A stretch of 64,000 bases of DNA from positions 930,001 through 994,000 of the forward strand of contig NZ_LN831790.1 of assembly GCF_001013905.1 (NCBI RefSeq). The letters run 5' to 3'. Of this stretch, positions 45,265 to 56,421 are shown one piece after another (position 1 is the first letter of the stretch; each line of letters opens with the position of its first letter). A program made the translations under genes and the position numbers. The notes beneath the pieces are model-generated. The model worked only from the letters and a program-made list of their open reading frames with translations. It ran no database searches and was not told the DNA's origin. Source of the stretch: Streptomyces leeuwenhoekii. GTDB taxonomy: Bacteria; Actinomycetota; Actinomycetes; Streptomycetales; Streptomycetaceae.

Positions 45265-45794
45265 CAGGCCACCGCCCTGGTCGGGGGGAACCACTGCATC
45301 TCGGGCACGGGGGCGGTGGCCGGGGCGAGTTCGAGGTAGGCCAGGTGGCGCAGGAAGCGGCTGAAGACGGCGGCGGCCGCGGAGCTGTCCGCCTGCGGCG
45401 GCCGGGTCGCGGTCATCGCCTGGGCGAGGGAGGCCGCGTCCCGCTCCCCGTCCGCGGTCTCGATCTTCAGGTAGCGGGCGACGCGTTCGGGGCCGTACTG
45501 GAGGACCGCCTCGGTGACCAGGGCCCGGATGTGGTTGCAGAACGTCCCGCGGGCGCCGCCGCAGGGACGGTTGTTGTTGGTGCTGCACGCGAAGGCGTAG
45601 GTGCCGGCGGCGACGGACGAGACGTAGACCCGCTCGATGTCGGAGCCGCTGGAGACGACACCCTGCAGGCGTCCCTCGGCCAGTTCGACGAAGGGCACCT
45701 TGGCCAGCTTGCGGGGCCTGGCCGGCCGTATCACCCGTGCCGTGCTCGACTGCTCCCAGTCCTGGGAGGCTCGCCGGTTCTCAAGGTCTGACAA
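45264..45794 (-). CDS. SWIM zinc-finger protein (variant Cys spacing)
   Basis: A 176-residue protein heading the operon. The zinc region reads YAFACSTNNNRPCGGARG then TFCNHIRALV: the C-terminal CNH of SWIM is kept, but the usual CxC is replaced by two Cys eight residues apart. A TTG start at 45794 is required, supported by AAGGAGAT seven bases upstream; upstream in-frame codons do not resemble the family. It probably binds nucleic acid or protein for the MoxR/VWA machine. Confidence 0.8.
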   Translation of the reverse strand: MSDLENRRASQDWEQSSTARVIRPARPRKLAKVPFVELAEGRLQGVVSSGSDIERVYVSSVAAGTYAFACSTNNNRPCGGARGTFCNHIRALVTEAVLQYGPERVARYLKIETADGERDAASLAQAMTATRPPQADSSAAAAVFSRFLRHLAYLELAPATAPVPEMQWFPPTRAVA

Positions 45795-46002
45795 CGCACC
45801 ATCTCCTTTGCCGCACGCGGAAGTCGGCGCCATTGGGCGCAACACGACCGAACATAGCGGCGACCACTGACAACGCCGGTCGCACCGCCCGCGAGCGGGG
45901 GCGTGACCGGCGTCGTGCGGCGGGAGAGGGGCCGCGGCGGACGGGGCGGACGCGCGTTCCGGCGGGCGCCCGCCCGGCCGTGCCGGCTACCCGGCAGCCG
46001 CT

Positions 46003-47904
46003 CTAGACCACCGCCTTCGCCGCGGCGGCGGCCTCCTCGGCCGGCTGCCGTTCGAACTGGGTGCGGTACAGGTCGGCGTACCGGCCGCCGGCCGCCAGGA
46101 GTTCCTCGTGAGTGCCGCGTTCGACGATGCGGCCGGCCTCCACGACGAGGATCTGGTCGGCGGCGCGGACCGTGGACAGGCGGTGGGCGATGACGAGGGC
46201 CGTCCTGCCCTCCAGTGCCTCGGTGAGGGCCTCCTGGACGGCGGCCTCCGAGGTGTTGTCGAGGTGGGCGGTGGCCTCGTCGAGGATGACGACGCGCTGG
46301 CGGGCCAGCAGCAGCCGGGCGATGGTCATGCGCTGGCGCTCGCCCCCGGACAGGCGGTAGCCGCGCTCGCCGACCACCGTGTCCAGGCCGTCGGGCAGGG
46401 AGCGGACGAGTTCCTCCAGGCGGGCGCGGCGCAGGGCGTCCCACAGGTCGTCGTCGGTGGCCTCGGGCCGGGCGAGCAGGAGGTTGGCGCGGACGGTGTC
46501 GTGGAAGAGGTGGCCGTCCTGGGTGACCATGCCGACGGTTTCGCGCAGCGATCGGGCGCTCAGGTCCCGGACGTCGACGCCGCCGACGCGTACGCTGCCC
46601 GCGTCGGCGTCGTACAGCCGCGGCGGCAGTTGTGCGATGGTCGACTTCCCGGCGCCGGAGGAGCCGACGAGGGCGATCGTCTCGCCCGGTTCGGCGCGGA
46701 AGGAGATGCCGTGCAGGACCTCGGACCCGCCGCGGGTGTCCAGGGAGGCGACCTCCTCCAGGGAGGCCAGGGAGACCTTGTCGGCGGACGGGTAGCCGAA
46801 GCGGACGTCGTCGAACTCCACGGCGACCGGGCCGTCGGGGACCTCGCGGGCGTCGGGCTTGTCCTGGATGAGCGGCGTGAGGTCCAGCACCTCGAAGACG
46901 CGCTCGAAGCTGACCAGCGCGCTCATCACTTCCACGCGCGCCCCCGCGAGCGCCGTGAGCGGCGCGTACATCCGGGTCAAGAGCAGCGCCAGGGACACGA
47001 CGGCGCCCGGCTCCAGGGAGCCGCGCAACGCGAACCAGCCGCCGAGGCCGTAGACGAGGGCGAGCGCCAGGGCGGAGACCAGGGTGAGCGCGGTGATGAA
47101 GGTGGCCTGGGCGGTGGCCGTGCGCACACCGATGTCGGCGACCCGGCGGGCGCGCAGCGCGAACTGGGCGGATTCCTCCTCCGGCCGTCCGAAGAGCTTG
47201 ACCAGCGTGGCGCCGGGCGCGGAGAACCGTTCGGTCATACGGGTGCCCATCGCCGCGTTGAGCGTGGCGGCCTCGCGCTGCATGCGGGCCATCCGCCGGC
47301 CCATCCGGCGGGCCGGGATCACGAACACCGGCAGCAGCACCAGCGCCAGCAGGGTGATCCGCCAGGACAGGGTGAGCATGACGGCGAGGGTGAGCAGCAG
47401 CGTGACCAGATTGCTGACCACGCCGGACAGCGTGTTGCTGAAGGCCCGCTGGGCGCCGATGACGTCGTTGTTGAGCCGGGAGACGAGCGCGCCCGTCCGG
47501 GTGCGGGTGAAGAACGCGACCGGCATGCGCTGCACATGATCGAACACGGCGGTGCGCAGGTCGAGGATGAGTCCTTCCCCGAGCGTGGCCGACAGGCGGC
47601 GGGCGAGGATGCCGAGGGCCGCCTCGGCGACCGCGATGAGCGCGATCAGCAGGGCCAGCCGTACGACGGTGCCCTCGTCGCCGCCCCTGACGATCACGTC
47701 GACGACCCGCCCGGCCAGCACGGGCGTGGCGACGGCGAGCAGCGCGGTCGCCACCCCCAGCAGCACGAACAGGGTGATGCGGCGGCGGTGCGGACGGGCG
47801 AAGGCACCGATGCGGCGCAGGGTCGCGCGGGCGAGGGGACGGCGTTCCTGCTCGGCGTTCATGACGCTGTGCAGTTGCGTCCAGGCTGTGGTCTCCATGC
47901 TCAT
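46003..47904 (-). CDS. ABC exporter (membrane + ATPase), SoxR-regulated
   Basis: A 633-residue homodimer-type exporter: six helices (about 38-320, with RRITLFVLLGVATALLAVAT) and an ATPase domain with GSSGAGKSTIAQLPPRLYD (Walker A), MVTQDGHLFHD, LSGGERQRMTIARLLLA and VVILDEATAHLD. Inserted between membrane and ATPase domains is a short loop (DKVSLASLEEVASLDTRGG) longer than usual. ATG 47904 (or 47898) directly follows a SoxR-type promoter, giving a leaderless or near-leaderless message. By analogy with Streptomyces SoxR targets it probably pumps redox-active metabolites such as pigments or quinones. Confidence 0.9.
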   Translation of the reverse strand: MSMETTAWTQLHSVMNAEQERRPLARATLRRIGAFARPHRRRITLFVLLGVATALLAVATPVLAGRVVDVIVRGGDEGTVVRLALLIALIAVAEAALGILARRLSATLGEGLILDLRTAVFDHVQRMPVAFFTRTRTGALVSRLNNDVIGAQRAFSNTLSGVVSNLVTLLLTLAVMLTLSWRITLLALVLLPVFVIPARRMGRRMARMQREAATLNAAMGTRMTERFSAPGATLVKLFGRPEEESAQFALRARRVADIGVRTATAQATFITALTLVSALALALVYGLGGWFALRGSLEPGAVVSLALLLTRMYAPLTALAGARVEVMSALVSFERVFEVLDLTPLIQDKPDAREVPDGPVAVEFDDVRFGYPSADKVSLASLEEVASLDTRGGSEVLHGISFRAEPGETIALVGSSGAGKSTIAQLPPRLYDADAGSVRVGGVDVRDLSARSLRETVGMVTQDGHLFHDTVRANLLLARPEATDDDLWDALRRARLEELVRSLPDGLDTVVGERGYRLSGGERQRMTIARLLLARQRVVILDEATAHLDNTSEAAVQEALTEALEGRTALVIAHRLSTVRAADQILVVEAGRIVERGTHEELLAAGGRYADLYRTQFERQPAEEAAAAAKAVV

Positions 47905-47911
47905 GGCAGCG

Positions 47912-47942
47912 AACCTAAAACCTCAAGCAACATTGAGGTCAA
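47912..47942 (-). promoter_or_regulatory. SoxR box and MerR-type promoter
   Basis: On the minus strand TTGACC (47942-47937) and TAGGTT (47917-47912) are 19 bp apart. Between and overlapping the -35 lies CCTCAA-TGTTGC-TTGAGG (47938-47921), with the same half-sites and spacing as the E. coli soxS box (CCTCAA-N6-TTGAGG). The soxR gene itself is not in this window. Confidence 0.88.
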
Positions 47943-48045
47943 GGTACCGCCGTGCGCCGGTCGGAGGTGTCCGCCGGACGACCGTAAGCCGCCGTCCCCG
48001 CCGGCGCCACCCGCCGTTGGCGTGGCGCGGCGACACTCCCGGGAT

Positions 48046-49020
48046 GTGACCACGGTCCGTCTCTTCGGCCTTCCCCGGGCGCGGCTCCCCCGTCGCGTCC
48101 CCGTCCGTTCCGTGCTCTGTCTGCTGCCGCCGGTGCTCGTCGCCGTGATCGCGGCGCGGCACCGGTCCGTGCTCGCCGAGGGCGTGCGCCACCTCGGGAC
48201 CGCCGAGTGGCCCTGGCTGCTGGCCGCGGCCGGAGCCACCTGCCTGACCTGGGTCGCGGCCGCCTGCACCCGCCAGGGCGCCGTCGTGGAACGGCTGCCC
48301 CGGCGGCGGCTGCTCGCCGTGCAGTTCGCGGCGGGCGCCGCCAACCACCTGCTGCCGACGGGGCTGGGCGCCGGTGCGGTGAACCTGCGGTTCATGACGG
48401 TGTGCGGGCTGCCGCTCGCCCGGTCCTCGGCCGCCCTCGCGCTGTATCTGCTGGCGGAGAGCGTCGGCCGGCTGGTCCTGCTGGGCGCGCTGCTGGTCGC
48501 GTTCCCGGGTGCTCTGCGGCCCGGCACCCTGCTGCCCGAGGGCGCGCTCGTTCCGCTCCTCGCGGCCGTCGCGGCGGTACTGCTCGGCGCGGCGGGCGCC
48601 CTGGCCGCCGTACGACGGCTGCGCACGGCCGCGCTCTCGTTTCTGCGGACGGCGCTCGGCGAGGCGCGCGCCGTCCACACGCGCCCAGCGCGGGCGCTGG
48701 CGCTGTGGGGCGGGTCGCTCGCCTTCCCCGCCCTCCAGGCCGCCGGGCTGGTCCTGACCGGGCGGGCGCTTGGCCTGCCGGTGCCGCCCGCGCACATGGC
48801 GCTGGCGTACCTGGCGGCGACGGTCGCGGTGGCCCTCGTGCCCACGCCGGGCGGCCTCGGCTCCGTCGAGGCCGCCCTGGTGGTGGCCCTGGTCGCGGTG
48901 GGCGGCCCGGCGGCCGTGGCGACCTCGGTCGTCCTCGCCTACCGGATCATCACCGTCTGGCTGCCGCTGCTTCCGGGGGCGCTGACGCTGGGCGCGCTGG
49001 TGCGGCTGAAGGTGATCTGA
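48046..49020 (+). CDS. Lysylphosphatidylglycerol synthase TM-region / flippase-like membrane protein
   Basis: A 324-residue integral membrane protein with about seven or eight helices, matching the UPF0104/LPG-synthase TM family: LLAVQFAAGAANHLLPTGLG, GAGAVNLRFM, and the C-terminal ALVPTPGGLGSVEAALVVAL (PxPGGxGxxE motif). There is no lysyl-transferase domain, so it is a flippase-like orphan that may translocate lipids. GTG 48046 is the best family-consistent start, though the SD is weak. Confidence 0.85.
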   Translation: MTTVRLFGLPRARLPRRVPVRSVLCLLPPVLVAVIAARHRSVLAEGVRHLGTAEWPWLLAAAGATCLTWVAAACTRQGAVVERLPRRRLLAVQFAAGAANHLLPTGLGAGAVNLRFMTVCGLPLARSSAALALYLLAESVGRLVLLGALLVAFPGALRPGTLLPEGALVPLLAAVAAVLLGAAGALAAVRRLRTAALSFLRTALGEARAVHTRPARALALWGGSLAFPALQAAGLVLTGRALGLPVPPAHMALAYLAATVAVALVPTPGGLGSVEAALVVALVAVGGPAAVATSVVLAYRIITVWLPLLPGALTLGALVRLKVI

Positions 49021-49281
49021 CATCCGGCGGTCCCACGCCCCGGGGCGGGGCGGCGGCGCCCGTCGGCAGCCGCCCGCCCGGTCCCGCGGCGGCCGGGCCC
49101 GCTACGGGCCACCACCGCGGATACGGCAGGATGAACGGTCGCGCCGGTCGAACTCCTTCGCGGACCGGCACGACGGCACATCCCGGAATCGAGCAGGTGA
49201 CGACGTGACGACACTTCCCATCCGGCCGCCGGCGAGGACCCTCGCCGAAGCCGCCCTCCGCACGGCCCCGGGAGGCGACCG

Positions 49282-52681
<3,400 letters not shown>

Positions 52682-52706
52682 CGCTCGGACCCCCGCGAGA
52701 GCAGCA

Positions 52707-52743
52707 GGCACCCCGTCTTCCGCCCCGGCGGAGACGGGGTGCC
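52707..52743 (+). terminator. Terminator after icd
   Basis: GGCACCCCGTCTTCCGCC and GGCGGAGACGGGGTGCC form a ~17-bp stem with a one-base bulge and a 2-base CC gap at the tip (in practice the stem opens to a larger loop). It begins 26 bases after the stop. Confidence 0.85.
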
Positions 52744-52877
52744 CGTCTCTCACCCCGCGCGGGCCGCGACCGGCTCCGTGCCGGTCGCCCGCCCACGGGC
52801 CCCGCCGGGCCCCGCCCCGCCCACGGACTCCACCCGGCCCTGCGGACCACGCCCCGCCGACGCCTCCGGAGCAGCCC

Positions 52878-53675
52878 ATGACCGACGCCCCGCCCTCCTT
52901 CGCTCTCCTGCCCGGCGCCGCGGACTCCCCCGTGATCCTCCACGTCCCGCACTCCGCCCGGGAGATACCGCCCGCCGTCCGCTCGGACATCGTCCTGGAC
53001 GACGAGGCGCTGGAACGGGAGCTGGACCACATCACCGACGCACACACGGCGCGGATCGCCGAGACGGCCGCCGGGCTGTGCGGCCGCACGCCCTGGCGGT
53101 TCGAGAACCGGCTGTCGCGGCTGGTCGTCGACCCCGAGCGGTTCCCGGACGAGCGGGAGGAGATGCTCGCCGTCGGCATGGGCGCCGTCTACACCCGGAC
53201 CACCCACCGCGGCGTCCTGCGGCCCGCCGGCACCGATCCGCTCCCCCTGATCGAGCGGTACTTCCGCCCGTACGCGCGGGCCATGACCGAGGCGGTTGCC
53301 GACCGTCTCGCCGCGACCGGGCGGGCCGTCATCATCGACGTGCACTCCTACCCCGCCGAGCCGCTGCCGTACGAACTGCACGGCGACGGACCGCGCCCGG
53401 CGGTCTGCCTGGGCACCGACGCCTTCCACACACCGCCCGGGCTGCTCGCCGCGGCGCGGGCGGCCTTCGCGGACTGCGGGCCGACGGGACTCGACAGCCC
53501 GTTCGCCGGCACCTACGTACCGCTGGAGTTCTACGGCAAGCGGGCCGAGGTCGGCGCCCTGATGGTCGAGATCCGCCGGGACACCTACATGACCGAGCCG
53601 GGCGGCCCAGCCGGGCCCGGGCTCACCCGCCTCGCCGAGGCCCTCGCGGCGCTCGTCGACGCCGTCACGGCCTGA
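52878..53675 (+). CDS. N-formylglutamate amidohydrolase family protein
   Basis: A 265-residue zinc hydrolase of the FGase family. Visible motifs are VILHVPHSAREIPPAVR (metal His), ELDHITDAHTARIAE, a FENRLSRLVVDPERFPD loop, VIIDVHSYPAEPLPYE (second His) and VPLEFYGKRAEVGALMVEIR. It cleaves N-formylglutamate to glutamate and formate in histidine degradation, or related N-acyl substrates; no hut genes are adjacent, so the exact substrate is open. ATG 52878 follows GGAGCAGCCC. Confidence 0.88.
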   Translation: MTDAPPSFALLPGAADSPVILHVPHSAREIPPAVRSDIVLDDEALERELDHITDAHTARIAETAAGLCGRTPWRFENRLSRLVVDPERFPDEREEMLAVGMGAVYTRTTHRGVLRPAGTDPLPLIERYFRPYARAMTEAVADRLAATGRAVIIDVHSYPAEPLPYELHGDGPRPAVCLGTDAFHTPPGLLAAARAAFADCGPTGLDSPFAGTYVPLEFYGKRAEVGALMVEIRRDTYMTEPGGPAGPGLTRLAEALAALVDAVTA

Positions 53676-53729
53676 ACTCCCCCGGGCCCCGGGCCGGTAC
53701 AGCCGGTCCAGGGGGTTGCGTGCGCTCCC

Positions 53730-54245
53730 TCAGGCCCGCAGCCACTCGGTGACGACGACCTCGCCGCCGGTCCGCAGCCGCAGCGCGAACGGCCCGGCCG
53801 GCGGGGCCTCACCGGTGAACCGGCCCATGTCGTCGGCGGTGAGCCGGGCGAACCGGCGCGGCCCGCTGAGCATCTCGATCCGGGCCGGCCCCGGCGGCAG
53901 CACCTGCCCGATCAGCCCGTCGGCCGTCAGCTCCACGTCGACCGTCACCCCGTCCGCGTCGAAGGTCAGCATCCGCGGCGCGTCCTCCGCCCCCCGGACG
54001 GGGAGGGCGTCGACCAGTGAGTCGAAGGTCAGCTCTGCGACCCGGGCCTGAAGGTCGTGCAGGGCGTGGGCCTCGACGGCGATCGCCCGCAGCACGGCCG
54101 GGACCGGGTCCAGGATCGCGGCGGCCTGCCGCAGCTCCTCCTCCAGCAGCCCGTCCTCGAGCTCTCCCTCGCCGAACCGCCCGCCCGCGGGCCCCTCTCG
54201 CGCCGCCCCGTCGTCGAAGACGCCGTCGTCGTACGTGCCGCTCAT
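53730..54245 (-). CDS. Small accessory protein of the sigma/S8/CHAT island
   Basis: A 171-residue acidic protein (DDGVFDDGAAREGPAGGRFG, EDGLLEEELRQAAAILDPVP) with a helical middle and a C-terminal beta-rich region (MLTFDADGVTVDVELTADGL, ARIEMLSGPRRFARLTADDM). ATG 54245 overlaps the sigma-factor stop (ATGA), as in other CHAT/S8 loci where a small protein follows the sigma factor. It may act as an anti-sigma or protease-sensed adaptor; that is inference, no known domain is recognised. Confidence 0.7.
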   Translation of the reverse strand: MSGTYDDGVFDDGAAREGPAGGRFGEGELEDGLLEEELRQAAAILDPVPAVLRAIAVEAHALHDLQARVAELTFDSLVDALPVRGAEDAPRMLTFDADGVTVDVELTADGLIGQVLPPGPARIEMLSGPRRFARLTADDMGRFTGEAPPAGPFALRLRTGGEVVVTEWLRA

Positions 54246-54880
54246 ATCGTCCCCCGCCGCTCCAGCCGGGACCGCAGCCGGCGCAGGCAGCGCTGGCGTG
54301 TCGGCCCGATGCTGCCCACCGCGATCCCGAGCGCGGCGGACACCTCCTGATAGCTGGGCGGCGGCGAGGCCATCAGCACGCGCAGCAACTGCCTGCACCG
54401 CTCGCCCAGTTCCTCGAACTCCTGCCACAGCCGGCGGACCCGCTCGCTCTGGGCGGCGGCCTCCTCGGAGTCGAGCACCGACTCCTCCGGCGTGGGCTCC
54501 TCGCTGACCCGGTCCAGCAGGTGCGGATCGTCCGTCGGCATCCACCGCCGCTGTGCCCTGAGCACCTTCAGACACTCGTGCCGCGCCGTTCTCGCCAGCC
54601 ACGCGCCTGCCTTGTCCTGCTCCCGCAGCCGCCCCAGATGCTGGGCGAAGCGGAACCAGGCGGTCTGGTAGACCTCGTGCGCGTCCGCGTCGGACAGGCC
54701 GTGCGCCCGCACCACCGACCACACCAGCGGGCCCAACCCGTCCACCAGCGCTTTCCAGGCCGCCGCGTCTCCGTCGGCGGCGGACTGGACGAGCGCGCCG
54801 ACCTCTGCACGATCCACGGCCCCACCCCTCGTGTACGACACGTCATCGTACGACGTGGAGGGGGCGCCTCCGCCCGTCAT
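54242..54880 (-). CDS. ECF-type RNA polymerase sigma factor
   Basis: A 212-residue sigma factor. Region 2: WKALVDGLGPLVWSVVRAHG with LSDADAHEVYQTAWFRFAQH. Region 4: LGERCRQLLRVLMASPPPSY, QEVSAALGIAVGSIGPTRQR, CLRRLRSRLE. The N-terminal ~25 residues are extra. ATG 54880 overlaps the S8 peptidase stop (ATGA), with GTG about 22 codons further as an alternative. Sandwiched between a subtilase and a small acidic protein, and divergent from a CHAT protein, it probably turns a proteolytic signal into transcription. Confidence 0.9.
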   Translation of the reverse strand: MTGGGAPSTSYDDVSYTRGGAVDRAEVGALVQSAADGDAAAWKALVDGLGPLVWSVVRAHGLSDADAHEVYQTAWFRFAQHLGRLREQDKAGAWLARTARHECLKVLRAQRRWMPTDDPHLLDRVSEEPTPEESVLDSEEAAAQSERVRRLWQEFEELGERCRQLLRVLMASPPPSYQEVSAALGIAVGSIGPTRQRCLRRLRSRLERRGTI

Positions 54881-56313
54881 GACCGCCGGCCCGGCCGCGT
54901 CACCGGCACCGGACGCCAGGTCGGCGGCAACAGCGCCGGCACCCGTTCCCCGCGCACCACCGCCTGCGCGGTGTTGTCCGCGAGGAGTTGCTTGCGGGCC
55001 GCGCGCGGGTCGGTCTCCCGCTGCGCCGTCATATGGGCGGCGACCAGACCGGCGACGGCGGGAGTGGCGAACGACGTGCCGCTCCACTGCGCGTGGCCCT
55101 CGAACATCACCTGGTCCGGTTTGCCGGTGGCCGTCTCCCCCGGCTCGCTCAGCACCCCGGTGTGCCGGGGGTGCGCGCAGGTGCAGGCGTAGGGGAAGCC
55201 GTACCGGCAGTCGTCGTAGGTGGAGTGCTGGTACACGTACGCCGCCGGGGTCCGGAAGCCGGTGAGGGCGCTGGTGAGCCGCTCGCCGGGGGCGTAGACC
55301 TTCACCCAGGGGCCGTGGTTGCTGAAGCAGGCGCCGCTCTCGCCGTCGCTGCGCAGCGCCCCGACGGACAGCACGCAGTCCTGGTAGCCGGGCACATCGG
55401 CATAGGCGGCCGGCCAGAAGGGCAGGTCGGCGGCGTTGTTGCCGGCGGCGGCGACGAGCAGGGTGCGCTGTTCGCGCAGCTCCTCCATGAAGGCGGCCAG
55501 GCCGAGCAGACCGTCGGTGCGGCCGTTGGCGGTGCCGGCGGAGAGGCTGATGAGGTCGGGCCACCCGCCCCGGTCCACCGCCTCGAACAGCTTCTCGCCG
55601 AACTCGGACTCCAGCACGGCCCCGGCGTCGTTGAGCGTGTTGCGGACGACGACGTCCGTGTTGGGGGCGACGGCCGCGAGGACCCCGGCGATGAACGTGC
55701 CGTGGCCGACGTAGGGCTGGAGGACCCCGTCCTCGTCGCACTCCTGGATCTGGAGGTCGCCGCCGGTGTGGGCGAGCAGCGGGGAGCAGCGGTGGTCGTG
55801 CACGAGCCCGGTGTCGACGACGAGGACACCGACGGCGGTCTCCGGGTCGTACGGCGTGCCGGCCGGGCCCGGGTTGGCGGGCTCGGCGCGCGGGACGGGC
55901 ACCGGTTCGTCGCCGGGGCAGGCGTTGACGGCGATGTGCACCACGTGGTTGCGGCCGACCAGTCTGCGGCCCGCCCGGCCCTCCGCCGCCGTCAGGGAGC
56001 GCAGGGCGTGGCCGACGGCCGGGTCGCCGGTGCCGTCGCCCTCACCGGGGTCGGCGACCCGGATGCGGGTGATGCCCGTCCGGTTGGCCTCCGGGCTCTC
56101 GCGGCGCACCTGCTCCCCGGTCAGCCCGGCGAAGGCGGTGAAGTGCTCGCGCACGGTGTCCTCCACCAGGCGTGCCTCGTCGCCGTCACGGGCGAGGATC
56201 ACCCCCTTCTCGTAGAAGAACCCGGCGGACTCGTCCGGACCTGTCACCAGGGGGACGTCCGGCATCGAGCGCTGGATCTGCTGGAACTGCTCGCGAAATC
56301 GCTGCGGTGCCAT
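54877..56313 (-). CDS. Cytoplasmic S8 (subtilisin-like) serine peptidase
   Basis: A 478-residue subtilase with a complete triad: Asp167 (VGVLVVDTGLVHDH), His204 (YVGHGTFIAGVLA), Ser414 (WSGTSFATPAVAG), and the oxyanion Asn near 292 (VAAAGNN). There is no signal peptide or typical I9 propeptide; the ~155-residue N-terminal region is specific to this subgroup. Cys are frequent near the active site (TYDDCRYGFPYACTCAHPRH). It starts 108 bp from the divergent CHAT gene. Its likely partners are that CHAT protein and the sigma factor encoded downstream. Confidence 0.93.
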   Translation of the reverse strand: MAPQRFREQFQQIQRSMPDVPLVTGPDESAGFFYEKGVILARDGDEARLVEDTVREHFTAFAGLTGEQVRRESPEANRTGITRIRVADPGEGDGTGDPAVGHALRSLTAAEGRAGRRLVGRNHVVHIAVNACPGDEPVPVPRAEPANPGPAGTPYDPETAVGVLVVDTGLVHDHRCSPLLAHTGGDLQIQECDEDGVLQPYVGHGTFIAGVLAAVAPNTDVVVRNTLNDAGAVLESEFGEKLFEAVDRGGWPDLISLSAGTANGRTDGLLGLAAFMEELREQRTLLVAAAGNNAADLPFWPAAYADVPGYQDCVLSVGALRSDGESGACFSNHGPWVKVYAPGERLTSALTGFRTPAAYVYQHSTYDDCRYGFPYACTCAHPRHTGVLSEPGETATGKPDQVMFEGHAQWSGTSFATPAVAGLVAAHMTAQRETDPRAARKQLLADNTAQAVVRGERVPALLPPTWRPVPVTRPGRRS

Positions 56314-56421
56314 GGCGTGTCCTCCTACGGGACGGCGGTCGTCAAACAGAGTCCGGACGCGGCTGATTGATACAGACCCCGGACCTGCGGGGCGCGGTCG
56401 CGGGCCACTACCATCCGGAGG

